Positions 27,289-36,363 of a stretch of 49,230 nucleotides of DNA are shown here, piece by piece. Source of the DNA: an uncultured Pseudomonadota bacterium (lineage in GTDB: Bacteria > Myxococcota_A > Bradymonadia > Bradymonadales > Bradymonadaceae); assembly GCA_950059285.1 (NCBI GenBank), contig CATLTV010000013.1, positions 1-49,230 on the forward strand. Reading direction: 5' to 3'. The notes under the pieces were generated by a model. It was not told where the DNA came from. It saw nothing but the letters and a program-made list of their open reading frames with translations, and made no database searches. The position numbers and the translations under genes are program-made. How positions within the stretch are numbered: position 1 is the stretch's first letter; each line of letters begins with the position of its first letter.

Positions 27289-28689
27289 TCATGAATCAAG
27301 TTCATATCCACGCGCATTCCAGGCCAACAAACTCCCTGCAATAGTGTAGACATCCTGGAATCCCACCATACTCAAAATACTGGCAGCAATACTGGCTCTG
27401 AAGCCACTTCCACAGTACACAGCAACAGGCTTTTCGCGGTCCAACAGCTCTGATTTTTCTTTTAGCTCGGACAATGTGATTGTACGTGCACCTGGTATTG
27501 TACCGTTTTTCCACTCACCTGGTTTACGCACATCTACAAGCTGCAATGTACGTTCATCTTCAATCACATTCTTGAGCCTATCTACACTCATAAGATTTTG
27601 AGTTTCAAATGAATTACCTTGTTTAAACCACGAGGTAATACCACCCGCAAGATAACCTTCCGCCTCAAGTCCAAGACGCAGCAAATGGGTTTGAATATCC
27701 TGGGTACTGATACTGTCTGAAGCAACCAGTGCAATCTTTTTATCTGCGTCAATCAAACTGCCTGCCCACACAGGAAAAGAACCGCCCATGGCAATATTCA
27801 GGCTTCCCTTGATATGTGCACCTGCGAAGGCTTCATAAGAACGTGTATCCAGAATTACGGTGCCCTTATCATCCACATACTGTTCAAACTCATCGCCTGA
27901 CCAGACATCAAGGTGAGCACGATCGTGAATGAGCTCTGGCCCCTCTCTGTTGATACGCTTGAGGCGTTTGTAATATGAGGGTGCAGGTGACTCTTCAAGC
28001 TCTTTCATCAGTGATTCCACAAACTCGTCTTCATCCTCAATCTGGAGTCGACTGTTGTGTAATCGCTCGTAACCGATGGTGCTTCGATCGCGGGCTCCGA
28101 TACTGCTACCACATGGAGAACCTTCGCCATGCGCAGGGTATACCTCCACGCCATCCTCAAGTTTCATCAGCTTATTATGCAATGAATCAAACAATTTACG
28201 CGCGAGGTCTTCGTGATCTGCTCCTGGCTCAAGGTCTGGTCTTCCCACCTCGCCAGCAAAGAGCGTATCGCCCGTAAAGACGGCCCATTCTTTTTTGGCG
28301 CCAGCGCCACCGCCCGAAAGCACAAGGCTTACATGCTCGCTGGAGTGTCCAGGCGTATGTAAGACACGAAGACTTAATTCACCGACCTGAACCACATCAC
28401 CCTCGCTTAGACGATTGAGTTCAAAACCATAATCACCCTGCTCCTGATTCTTGATCTCACCGCCATAAATGGTCGCACCTGTTTGCCTTGCGAGCTCACG
28501 GCTACCCGACACAAAGTCAGCGTGAATATGTGTCTCAAAAATATCTGTAATTGTAAGGTCGTGCTCTCTGGCTATCTGCATGTACCTATCAATGTCTCGA
28601 CGGGGATCGATGACAAGCGCCTGAGTACCCGTGGCGAGCATGTAGGAAAGATGTGCAAGACCTTCTGATTTGATGACTTCAAATAACAT
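27289..28689 (-). CDS. MBL-fold hydrolase with two rhodanese domains (persulfide dioxygenase-like)
   Basis: From ATG 28689 the product is 466 aa. Residues 1 to about 245 form a metallo-beta-lactamase fold of the ETHE1/glyoxalase-II type, with metal ligands in THIHADFVSG (H54, H56, D58) and HTPGHSSEH. Two rhodanese domains follow. The first (about 265-355) has lost its catalytic Cys (IALVASDS). The second keeps it in YCGSGFRAS. It probably oxidises glutathione persulfide and handles sulfane sulfur in the cytosol. A longer frame to 28791 is rejected because an AGAGGTGG Shine-Dalgarno fits 28689. It converges on the metal permease gene. Confidence 0.92.
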   Translation of the reverse strand: MLFEVIKSEGLAHLSYMLATGTQALVIDPRRDIDRYMQIAREHDLTITDIFETHIHADFVSGSRELARQTGATIYGGEIKNQEQGDYGFELNRLSEGDVVQVGELSLRVLHTPGHSSEHVSLVLSGGGAGAKKEWAVFTGDTLFAGEVGRPDLEPGADHEDLARKLFDSLHNKLMKLEDGVEVYPAHGEGSPCGSSIGARDRSTIGYERLHNSRLQIEDEDEFVESLMKELEESPAPSYYKRLKRINREGPELIHDRAHLDVWSGDEFEQYVDDKGTVILDTRSYEAFAGAHIKGSLNIAMGGSFPVWAGSLIDADKKIALVASDSISTQDIQTHLLRLGLEAEGYLAGGITSWFKQGNSFETQNLMSVDRLKNVIEDERTLQLVDVRKPGEWKNGTIPGARTITLSELKEKSELLDREKPVAVYCGSGFRASIAASILSMVGFQDVYTIAGSLLAWNARGYELDS

Positions 28690-29335
28690 AAAAAACCACC
28701 TCTTATTCTGTAACCAATTGAAAAACAAATAAATAATTGTAATTTTATTTTTATAACAAGCACGTAAATGTATTGTCAGGTGCCTGGTCATATGATTGCC
28801 CTATAAAGGCATCACTGCACAAGAATCTAACCCCTCACACTATATTGGACAGTCACTCGTCTTGACTCTGCCCATTAGCAAACCACAGAGCTTTGACAAT
28901 TTTTTAAAACTTGCTCTCACGACACCTTCTTGTCGCTCTGCCGTGGACTCAGCCTACGTACTCCAAAATGCCACCTCCAGGAGTACTTTTTGGCAGTCAA
29001 GACGTACCGTTTTTATGACCATGAATAAGAACAACATTATGTGAGTTCACACTCATGCTTGCTTTTTCCACGCAAGAAACCAACCTCTCAGATTGCGTCA
29101 GAATCGATTTCTTGACCATTGTTCATATGAGCATGTGCATTTGTAAATAAACGCGCTTAAATCGTAGCTTTGCTGCGTATACGTTCGTAACTCATCAGCA
29201 ACCACGCAGGGATAGGGCTTTTATATGAATAACGCGCGCTCTAATAAGACGCCTGTCACTAACTCTCAACAATACAATTTGTATTTGTTTCGATATTTAT
29301 AATTGCCTTTTTTGACAATCTATTTCCACGTATTT
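28690..29335. other. Gene-free stretch with a structured RNA candidate
   Basis: No credible protein gene lies in these 646 nt. The upstream part carries the promoter region of the MBL-rhodanese gene. 28858-29004 folds into a closed multi-helix element. From 29010 to 29335 I see only A/T-rich sequence leading into the atypical LRR-like gene. Confidence 0.6.
28858..29004. ncRNA. Candidate structured noncoding RNA with closing stem
   Basis: The two ends pair: CGTCTTGAC 28858-28866 and TGCC 28869-28872 with GGCA 28992-28995 and GTCAAGACG 28996-29004 (13 bp with a 2-nt bulge). Inside are CCAC-AGAGC 28883-28891 with GCTCT 28935-28939 and GTGG 28943-28946, and GTACTCC 28958-28964 with GGAGTAC 28980-28986. 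A TATAAA sequence lies at 28802-28807, and a CGTTTTT run follows at 29009-29015, which favours the plus strand. It resembles no family I can name. Confidence 0.42.
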
Positions 29336-30256
29336 TCAGTCTTTTAACTTGAAATTTTTTACAATACTTATCAACTCAGATGATGTATCATCGTCAATGT
29401 TACAATATTCTATATCCAATGTATTTATAACATTGAAAGTATTATTTCTTATTTTGGGAATCTTATTAAGGTCATAGCTGAAAAATTTAATATTTTCAGC
29501 CGCATATAGTAATTTAGAAAATATATCTTGAGTTTGATACACACTACATGTCGTCATTCCATACATTACAACGCTTTTAATTGAGGATATACTGAGTATA
29601 AAATTTTTAGTTGAAATACAGTCAAAGTAACAACTAATAATCGACAGCTGTAATAAATTTAGATTTTTCCCTCCACTAAGACACCCTGAACAACTATTAA
29701 ATTCAATATTTTTAATATTATTTGAAAACTCGACGCCATTAACAAAGTTAATCGCATCAAAAGAAATATACTCTAAGAACTCAAAAGAACTAAAGATATT
29801 ACAATTATAAATATTCATACCTGAAAGGCGCAAGTATTTACTTTTTAATATTAACTCTTTAACCACTTCCAAGTCATTAGTATCTAAATCCATATTGGCA
29901 AGATCATAATGTGTAATATTGTTTACTTCTTTTACTTGAGATAGAGCATTAATCAACTGAACTCCAAGAATGTCTTGATTATTGACAGGCTCTACTTCGA
30001 ACGATTCAAATATATCAAAGAAATTAAAAATGTTAGCATTATACTCTCTACACAACTTCCAGATCCAATGTACAGGCAACTTACGACGCAAAGAATACTC
30101 TTCAGCTATACCAATGAGCCATTCCTTTGTTTCATGTATTTCTTCTAATGTGAAATTAACATCAATAATATAATTACAGATTCTCTCCCATACAATATCC
30201 GCATCGCTACTCTCACATAACAATATATTAAACTTTTCCATAAACTCTAAGGACAC
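29336..30256 (-). CDS. Orphan AT-rich gene, leucine-rich-repeat-like protein
   Basis: The product is up to 306 aa, with a helical N-terminal third and a C-terminal two-thirds of irregular 22-28-residue units rich in Leu/Ile/Asn (for example LRLSGMNIYNCNIF, IEYCNIDDDTSSE), resembling leucine-rich repeats. It lacks a signal peptide. Its codon use is strongly A/T-ending, unlike every other gene here, which suggests recent transfer. The start is GTG 30256 or ATG 30241. It stands alone between gene-free A/T-rich flanks with no recognisable mobility gene. Function unknown; a protein-interaction or effector role is speculation. Confidence 0.7.
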   Translation of the reverse strand: MSLEFMEKFNILLCESSDADIVWERICNYIIDVNFTLEEIHETKEWLIGIAEEYSLRRKLPVHWIWKLCREYNANIFNFFDIFESFEVEPVNNQDILGVQLINALSQVKEVNNITHYDLANMDLDTNDLEVVKELILKSKYLRLSGMNIYNCNIFSSFEFLEYISFDAINFVNGVEFSNNIKNIEFNSCSGCLSGGKNLNLLQLSIISCYFDCISTKNFILSISSIKSVVMYGMTTCSVYQTQDIFSKLLYAAENIKFFSYDLNKIPKIRNNTFNVINTLDIEYCNIDDDTSSELISIVKNFKLKD

Positions 30257-30756
30257 GATCGCTTCTCATCTTGTTGTAAAGTCTTAATGTTTTTAAGACC
30301 CATGTTAAAAATATTAATTACTATTTATAATATTTATTTTACGTGGTGTAACTACACTAGCCTACATTCACGTCCTCATAAGAAGAAGGTGTTGACGATC
30401 ATTTTTTGAAATGATTCTTCTACGCTTCAAACTGAAGAGCAGACCTGGTGAGCTAATTTATACTTCACAGTTGACCTGACGGTGTATCCACTAAAGTTTT
30501 ATTTGAAAACCGTCGTGTTCTTGAACAGGGACCTTTTCCCTGATCACATCTTCAAACCATCCCATCACCCATGCACCTGATTTCTTTTGAACCCTGGCAC
30601 AACTCTTTGATACAATTCAAAGAATTCATTAATTTTCGATCCAACCAAAGCGCTCACGCGTAATGATAGGGTGAGATCACACATGTTACATGATGCGTAT
30701 TTCGTTGCCGCTCTGGACAAAGCCCCAAGTAATCAGACTAACCCAAGGATTCTAAC
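30257..30756. other. Gene-free stretch
   Basis: This 500-nt region between divergent genes is A/T-rich. It holds a short stem (ATCATTT/AAATGAT near 30398-30416), a 6-bp stem at 30525-30541 and a sigma-70-like promoter at 30607-30635. No gene is visible. Confidence 0.55.
30607..30635 (+). promoter_or_regulatory. Sigma-70-like promoter candidate
   Basis: TTGATA (30607-30612) and TAATTT (30630-30635) are separated by 17 bp, about 120 nt upstream of the beta-propeller lipoprotein gene start. Confidence 0.35.
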
Positions 30757-32802
30757 ATGATATACACATCTACATCACGATATATTGTGGGCTCATTACT
30801 GCTATGCTTTGCCGTCACAGCCTGTAGCGAAAGTGAGCATGATAGCGACAACCTCACAGTCACTCAGGGACTCTCCAAAGGTCAACCAGGCGCCGCAATC
30901 GGCGATATCGACTACTGTACTGATCCAAATAACCTGTGTGATATCGGCGAGGGGGCTTGTGGTAGACATTCACAATGTATGAGTGGTTTGAAGTGTGCAC
31001 CACGTGGCGATATCTATGGTTTTCCTGACTTGCGGGTTTGTGTTCCCGCTCATTGTGTGAACTCCCGTCAGGAATCTCATCTTGGAGAGGTCGGCGTGGA
31101 TTGTGGCGGTGAATGCGGCCCCTGTGAATATGCAGACCAGTGTTACAATGGCACACTTGATGCCGATGAAGAAGCCATTGATTGTGGCGGTACAAGCTGT
31201 GAACCCTGCGCTGATGTGGTGCTCACAGTAAACTCCCCCACTGAAGATACTTTCTATACAACAACACTCACGCCTCGTGTAGCTGGCTATATTGACACCT
31301 CCTCACCTGACCAGCGTGGTAACCGTCGAGTATCATTTATGATCGATGGTGTGTCTGTAGGAGATACGCTCACCACATCAAACGGCTCCTGGAGCTTTCG
31401 CCTGCCCAGCCGCCCTCCTGGTACATACACTTTATCAACCACTGTAGAAAACAGCACATTCTCTGATACCGACCAGCGAACCTATCGTGTCATTTACAAC
31501 AGGAGTGACTACTCCTTTGGTCAGATGCTGTCTGGTGGAAAGTCTTCCTCAACGGCAGCTCGCACGGTTGAGTTTGGGCCCGATGAATCCATTTTTACTG
31601 CTGGCGTGGTGGCCTTGGATTTAACCTATGGTAGTGAGACCATCTCCCGTGGATCTTCCAGTGGTATCGTAGGTTATGTGAGTCGTGCTGCTGCAGATGG
31701 CACACCACTGTGGATTGAACGCTTTGCCAGTGATGTAAAGACATCGATCGATGATATGAAAGCGCTATCAAACGGTGATATTGTTGTTTTGGGCGAGTTC
31801 AGAGGTACTATTGACCTTGGCAATGGGCCTGTAACCGCATCAGGATCTCAAGATGTGTTTTTAATGCGTCTTGATGGATCAACTGGCCAAATCGTATGGG
31901 CAAAAACTCTGTCCTCTAGCGTATCCGCAAGCGTTGGACGACTCGCCATTACTGCGAATGATGACATCATATTCACGTCTAACTACACAGGCACAGTTAA
32001 TCTTGATGGCAATATCTCTGTAGCACAGGGCAGCAGCACAGATATGTATGTGGCGAGGTTAAGTGCTGATGGGAGTGTCCAGTGGAGCAACTCTTATGGC
32101 GACGATGCCAAGGATACAGTCAACGATGTCGATGTAGACAGCGTGGGCAATATCTATCTCGTCGGAAGCTTTGAAGAGAATCTCACTGTAGATACAGAGA
32201 CCGTTTCAAGTCCTATGACCACAAGCTCTGTGCTCATCAAACTTACTGCATCTGGCAAGCTCATCTCACTCAAGAAAATTGGGGGTGATAGTTACGATGC
32301 AGCGGTACGAATTGCGATTGATCCTGCTGACAATGTCGTGATTAGTGGCATCTTCGCAGAAGAGATTGACTTTAATGGCACTCCATTGAGTGCCACTGAT
32401 GAATTTGACATTTTTCTTGCCAGTTATGATTCAGACGGAACCTACTTATGGAGTCGCCAAATCATTGCTGAACTCGGTACAATTATTAACCTTTTGGAAA
32501 TTAATGCTACGGGAAATATCATCGCGGCAGGGCCAACCTTTGCGCCCATTAACCTGGGCGGAGGTCTTCGCTCACCAGCGGGACGAGTTGATGGATTCCT
32601 TGCCATTTATACTTCAAATGGAGAGCTTGCCAGTCAACGTTTCATTACTTCAAACAGTGAACTCACCCCGCGTGGTCTTGCCATCAGCCACTTGAATTCC
32701 TACGCCATTGTAGGTGATTTACGCGGTACTGAAGCGTTCTTTGGTGGTGCACCCATTGAGAATACATCACGACGCTCGGGCTTTCTTGCCATCTATCGTT
32801 AA
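30757..32802 (+). CDS. Surface lipoprotein with Cys-rich, Ig-like and beta-propeller regions
   Basis: This 681-aa protein has a lipoprotein signal peptide (VTAC, Cys23). Cys-rich modules follow (about 48-155), including two DCGGxC(x)PC motifs of the type common in myxobacterial surface proteins. An Ig-like domain (about 160-240; FMIDGVSVGDTL) comes next, then about 430 residues of repeats of the form xxVAxLxADGxxxWSxxxG separated by DxVxDVxVDxxGNIYLVGSF strands, matching SBBP-type beta-propeller repeats. It is probably displayed on the outer membrane, with an adhesion or recognition role. A promoter candidate lies at 30607. It converges on the MarC gene. Confidence 0.85.
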   Translation: MIYTSTSRYIVGSLLLCFAVTACSESEHDSDNLTVTQGLSKGQPGAAIGDIDYCTDPNNLCDIGEGACGRHSQCMSGLKCAPRGDIYGFPDLRVCVPAHCVNSRQESHLGEVGVDCGGECGPCEYADQCYNGTLDADEEAIDCGGTSCEPCADVVLTVNSPTEDTFYTTTLTPRVAGYIDTSSPDQRGNRRVSFMIDGVSVGDTLTTSNGSWSFRLPSRPPGTYTLSTTVENSTFSDTDQRTYRVIYNRSDYSFGQMLSGGKSSSTAARTVEFGPDESIFTAGVVALDLTYGSETISRGSSSGIVGYVSRAAADGTPLWIERFASDVKTSIDDMKALSNGDIVVLGEFRGTIDLGNGPVTASGSQDVFLMRLDGSTGQIVWAKTLSSSVSASVGRLAITANDDIIFTSNYTGTVNLDGNISVAQGSSTDMYVARLSADGSVQWSNSYGDDAKDTVNDVDVDSVGNIYLVGSFEENLTVDTETVSSPMTTSSVLIKLTASGKLISLKKIGGDSYDAAVRIAIDPADNVVISGIFAEEIDFNGTPLSATDEFDIFLASYDSDGTYLWSRQIIAELGTIINLLEINATGNIIAAGPTFAPINLGGGLRSPAGRVDGFLAIYTSNGELASQRFITSNSELTPRGLAISHLNSYAIVGDLRGTEAFFGGAPIENTSRRSGFLAIYR

Positions 32803-32828
32803 TCCACAATAACGACCACCATCACATC

Positions 32829-32876
32829 TGCGAGGGCTTTGTCAGGAGAGTGCAATCGACTGATAAAGTCCTCGCA
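32829..32876. terminator. Imperfect hairpin between convergent genes
   Basis: The 16-bp arms 32829-32844 and 32861-32876 pair with two G-T pairs around a 16-nt loop. The right arm and loop lie inside the 3' end of the MarC gene. It is a weaker version of the long hairpins and probably ends one or both genes. Confidence 0.6.
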
Positions 32877-33471
32877 TTGCATCAACCAACATTTGAATGG
32901 AGAGCATGATCAGAACCATGCCCATCAAGCGCTCCATGGCATCAATGCCTCTCTTGCGTAAGACTTTGTACAGCCACGGCGCAGAGAGCAAAATCACCGC
33001 ATTAATAAACCACGCAAGACCCGTTGCTGCAGTCCACATACCAAGGTTATCACCACCCTGATGAGCCATGAGCACAAGCGTGGCAATCGTGGTCGGCCCC
33101 GCCACAAGTGGGATCGCCAACGGCACAATAAACGGCTCCTCCACAGGTTCATCCTTCTTGGCGTCTTTTCCCTGTTTCTTTGGGAAAATCATGCGCAACG
33201 CAATTACAAAAAGAATCACCCCTCCTGAAATACGCACAGACTCGGCTTCCAACCCAAGCGTGTCGAGGAACTGTCGGCCAAAGAACAAAAACGCCAGCAT
33301 AATGCCGAGCGCAATAAGCAGCTCGCGCAAAATAATCGGACGCACTCTGGATGGATCAATCGGCTTGAGCATCGCCAGAAAAATCGGCACGTTTCCCAAT
33401 GGATCCATGACCAGTAAGAGCAATGTGGTGGTCGCAACAAGTTCGGGTGGAATAAATGATGGCAGTGTCAT
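32842..33471 (-). CDS. MarC family integral membrane protein
   Basis: The 209-aa product has about six membrane helices and matches the MarC/UPF0056 family: LLLVMDPLGNVPIFLAML at the N-terminus, SGGVILFVIALRMIFP, and PLAIPLVAGPTTIATLVL in the middle. The family's transport function is undefined; an earlier link to antibiotic resistance was withdrawn. ATG 33471 is preferred over 33486 because of AAGGAG six bases upstream. It stands alone. Confidence 0.93.
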   Translation of the reverse strand: MTLPSFIPPELVATTTLLLLVMDPLGNVPIFLAMLKPIDPSRVRPIILRELLIALGIMLAFLFFGRQFLDTLGLEAESVRISGGVILFVIALRMIFPKKQGKDAKKDEPVEEPFIVPLAIPLVAGPTTIATLVLMAHQGGDNLGMWTAATGLAWFINAVILLSAPWLYKVLRKRGIDAMERLMGMVLIMLSIQMLVDAMRGLYQSIALS

Positions 33472-34053
33472 GAGCACTCCTTGCACAAGATTTCTTACAA
33501 TCCTGTCAAGCCTTTAAGTTCTGTGGAGATAAGATAGCGGACTGAACAGAGCGAAGACCTGATGGGATGAGGAGGAGAGGATTCGACGTCTTAGCCTCAG
33601 GCTAAATAGAGCCTAAATTACTGTAAATAAATATGAAAACTATGATCAGTCAGGTCATTACTGAAGCCCCCTTCAGTTGACCCGCAACATAGCGAAGTCT
33701 TCTCGTTTGTCACGCTCCTTTTTCTGCATCTTTGCTCAAAAACAAGAACATCCCAAGAAATAACTAAACAAGTGAGCAGTGATGCGAGAAAATCGCATCA
33801 CTGCTCACTTGTTTAGTCTTTACACCTCCCTCCATACAAAATTTGCCAAATCATCTGTACAAAATTTGTGTGTGTCGCACGTTCAACTGATGGACATCTC
33901 CTCATCGAAACTAAATGATTTTTTAAAATAATCAAATATTTTCAACAACTTGTAATAAAAGCAAAAAGCATGGCATCAATCCTGCGATAGCACCTCATCA
34001 ACATCACGCGCTCACCTTCGTAGGCGCACACCTTTTTGTATGCAGGTCTTGCC
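33472..34053. other. Divergent intergenic region
   Basis: These 582 nt between the MarC and desaturase-like genes contain small hairpins (TTAGCCT 33591-33597 with AGGCTAA 33599-33605; ACTGAAG/CTTCAGT near 33659-33677) and the long palindrome at 33763-33817. No gene is visible. Confidence 0.6.
33763..33817. repeat. Long palindrome, CAGTGATGCGA family, between divergent genes
   Basis: The 25-bp arms 33763-33787 and 33793-33817 are perfectly complementary with a GAAAA loop. They share 24 arm bases with the hairpin at 36277-36353, whose loop is the reverse complement, and a shorter core with 36916-36984. It lies over 230 nt upstream of both neighbouring starts, so it is not an obvious terminator. 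Confidence 0.88.
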
Positions 34054-34869
34054 ATGTGGATTCCTCTGATCGTAGTCGCTGTGGGCATTGTTATGATGCT
34101 CGTTGAGCTCCTTAAACCTGGCCGCTCCTGGCCACATGTAACAGGATGGTGGCTTCGAGCCATTTGCTTCAATGCTCTTCAGGCTGCACTTGTATGGATT
34201 GCAGGCATCGCCTGGGACACATGGATGCAAGAACACTCCCTGCTCTCCATCGCCTCACTTGGCACAATCGGCAGCTCAATCGTAGGCTATCTTATCCTCA
34301 CATTCGTCTACTACTGGTGGCATCGAGCTCGACATGAAAGCTCCTTTTTGTGGCGATGGTTTCACCAGTTCCACCACAGCCCTCAACGTCTTGAAGTCAT
34401 CACCAGCTTCTACAAACACCCACTTGAAATTACCGCCAACGCGCTCCTCTCTTCACTCGTAATGTTTCTCTTGCTTGGTCTCTCTCCCGCTGGCGCTGCA
34501 GGTGCCACGCTCCTGAGTGGACTGGCAGAACTCTTTTACCACTGGAACGTCAACACCCCACGCTGGATTGGATTCTTATTTCAACGACCAGAGTCTCACT
34601 GTGTTCACCATGAGCGGGGCAAACACCACTACAACTATGGTGATCTTCCCCTCTGGGACATGCTCTTTGGCACATTCCTGAACCCCTACTCCTTTGAACA
34701 ACAATGTGGCTTTGAACCCGATGCTGAACTTCGTATCAAGGATATGATGCTAGGAAAGGATGTACAAGAACCTCTGCTTTCAAACAAAAATAAACATTTA
34801 AAATCAATAAGATATAATAAAAAATCTGCACATTTGCCTCACTCCTCTTGCACGGAGGCATCCAGATGA
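34054..34869 (+). CDS. Sterol desaturase/fatty acid hydroxylase family protein
   Basis: The 271-aa membrane protein carries the di-iron histidine clusters WWHRARHES, FHQFHHSPQRLE and HCVHHERGKHHYNYGD, with helices around them. It should be an O2-dependent lipid hydroxylase or desaturase. ATG 34054 follows a GCAGGT motif; a TTG at 34036 is less likely. Its stop overlaps the start of the next gene, and the three-gene unit to 36292 is bracketed by two related palindromes. It is distinct in sequence from the family member at 23458-24252. Confidence 0.9.
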   Translation: MWIPLIVVAVGIVMMLVELLKPGRSWPHVTGWWLRAICFNALQAALVWIAGIAWDTWMQEHSLLSIASLGTIGSSIVGYLILTFVYYWWHRARHESSFLWRWFHQFHHSPQRLEVITSFYKHPLEITANALLSSLVMFLLLGLSPAGAAGATLLSGLAELFYHWNVNTPRWIGFLFQRPESHCVHHERGKHHYNYGDLPLWDMLFGTFLNPYSFEQQCGFEPDAELRIKDMMLGKDVQEPLLSNKNKHLKSIRYNKKSAHLPHSSCTEASR

Positions 34870-35366
34870 AAGCCTCCCCATACACCACATATTTTGTGCT
34901 CGGATTACTCATCCTTGGCCTTGCAAATATGCTCGGAACACTCATTCAAAGCCCCACGCTCAAGGGACTTGCCGCAGGCACCGCTGCAAGTCCAGCACCC
35001 AAGGTATTCTCGAGCGTGGATGGCCTGGAAACGTTCTCCACCAGGTTCACTCTACAATGGACCACACCACAGAAAACCACCCACTCGTTGGAGCTCACGC
35101 ACGATATCTACCCTCGCCTGCAAGGGCCCTACAATCGACGCAATATCTGGGGGGCCATGCTTGCTTATGGCCCGGCGCTCACATCAAATCCTCTGACTCA
35201 GGACATGTTCATCGATGCCATGGTCTACGGACTCTGCGAGGACGCACCTCTCTTACAAGAACTGGGCATTGACCCCTCCAACGTCCAGGACATCGCCATT
35301 GTCTACACCCCACGTGAAGGCACCACAACCACACTCCCCATGACCATCCAGCGAGAATGTCCATGA
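34866..35366 (+). CDS. Membrane-anchored protein of unknown function
   Basis: The 166-aa product has one N-terminal membrane helix (TTYFVLGLLILGLANMLGTL) and a soluble domain of about 135 aa that should face the periplasm. I recognise no family. ATG 34866 has CGGAGG upstream and overlaps the preceding stop (ATGA), and the gene overlaps the next gene by 10 nt. Such tight coupling implies a shared role with the desaturase-like and HTTM proteins. Confidence 0.8.
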   Translation: MKASPYTTYFVLGLLILGLANMLGTLIQSPTLKGLAAGTAASPAPKVFSSVDGLETFSTRFTLQWTTPQKTTHSLELTHDIYPRLQGPYNRRNIWGAMLAYGPALTSNPLTQDMFIDAMVYGLCEDAPLLQELGIDPSNVQDIAIVYTPREGTTTTLPMTIQRECP

Positions 35367-36292
35367 TGAACACTGCGCCACAACACGCTTCATCTGCCCA
35401 TCCACTCTCGTGGTGGCACACCTTTGTCGATCACATACACAAACCCTCGCGCTGGACCGCACATCAGTTTAGTCTTGTGCGTATCATCCTTGGCGCTTAC
35501 CTCACGCTGCACTTTGCCTCACTCCTGCCATGGGGAGTGGAGATGTTTTCAAATCAAGGCGTGATTCCTCTCGCCGCCCACTCACCCCTGATCAAAGCAT
35601 TTCCAAATCTTCTCGCCTGGATGGATGATCCTCTATATATCCTCTCTGTGCTTGGCACTGGAACGCTTGCCAGCGTGGGGCTCATGCTCGGTCTAAAGCG
35701 CAGAGTTATGGCGCTTTTATTATGGTATATCTGGGCCATCTTACTTGGACGAAATCCTCTGATCCTCAACCCTGGTATTCCCTATGTGGGATGGATGCTC
35801 CTCTGTTTTGCAGCGATTCCATCAGCTCCTGCATGGAGTATGGATGCGCTCAAAAATAAAGATAAATCAACACGATGGCACTTGCCTTCAGGATACATCA
35901 CTGTGGCATGGATCATCATGGTTGTCGGATACAGTTACTCGGGACTCATGAAGCTTGGAAGCCTGTCCTGGATTGATGGCACAGCACTTGAGCATGTATT
36001 ACAAGGCCCGCTTGCACACACCACCTGGTTGCGCGAAGTGCTGGTCAGTCAACCTATGTGTCTTAAACTCCTGACCTGGAGCACGTTGGCTCTGGAACTC
36101 TTTGCTGCACCACTTGCACTGATCAAACGATTAAGACCTGTTCTTTGGTGGGCTTTTATCGGTCTTCATGTGGGTATCTTGTGCACGATTAATTTTGCCG
36201 ACCTCACACTTGGTATGTTGATGATTCATCTTCTGACATGGAATCCATCATGGCCAGCTCCATGGAAGTTGATCAAACACAAGAAAAGCTAA
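35357..36292 (+). CDS. HTTM-domain membrane protein (vitamin K-dependent carboxylase-like)
   Basis: This 311-aa multi-helix membrane protein resembles the bacterial HTTM family related to gamma-glutamyl carboxylase and DoxX: FSLVRIILGAYLTLHFASLL, the VGLMLGLKRRVMALLLWYI helix pair, NPGIPYVGWMLL, and SYSGLMKLGSLSWIDG followed by late helices. The biochemical role of bacterial members is largely unknown. ATG 35363 is a second possible start. It ends the three-gene unit; its last 16 bases lie in the left arm of the following hairpin. Confidence 0.85.
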   Translation: MSMMNTAPQHASSAHPLSWWHTFVDHIHKPSRWTAHQFSLVRIILGAYLTLHFASLLPWGVEMFSNQGVIPLAAHSPLIKAFPNLLAWMDDPLYILSVLGTGTLASVGLMLGLKRRVMALLLWYIWAILLGRNPLILNPGIPYVGWMLLCFAAIPSAPAWSMDALKNKDKSTRWHLPSGYITVAWIIMVVGYSYSGLMKLGSLSWIDGTALEHVLQGPLAHTTWLREVLVSQPMCLKLLTWSTLALELFAAPLALIKRLRPVLWWAFIGLHVGILCTINFADLTLGMLMIHLLTWNPSWPAPWKLIKHKKS

Positions 36293-36353
36293 ACAAGTGA
36301 GCAGTGATGCGATTTTCTCGCATCACTGCTCACTTGTTTAGCTTTTCTTGTGT
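36277..36353. terminator. Long perfect hairpin, CAGTGATGCGA family, between convergent genes
   Basis: The 36-bp arms 36277-36312 and 36318-36353 are exact reverse complements with a TTTTC loop. The left arm includes the HTTM gene's final codons and stop. The inner 24 bp are identical to the palindrome at 33763-33817. Confidence 0.9.
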
Positions 36354-36363
36354 AGCACAGTGG

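Noticed and set aside
28773-28807. Full sigma-70 promoter for the RNA candidate at 28858
   Set aside because: TTGTCA and TATAAA are 23 bp apart, too far for a standard promoter; only the -10-like hexamer is plausible.
28796-29044. 82-aa plus-strand frame over the RNA candidate
   Set aside because: It has a TTG start, no ribosome binding site and no homology I can see; base pairing explains the region better.
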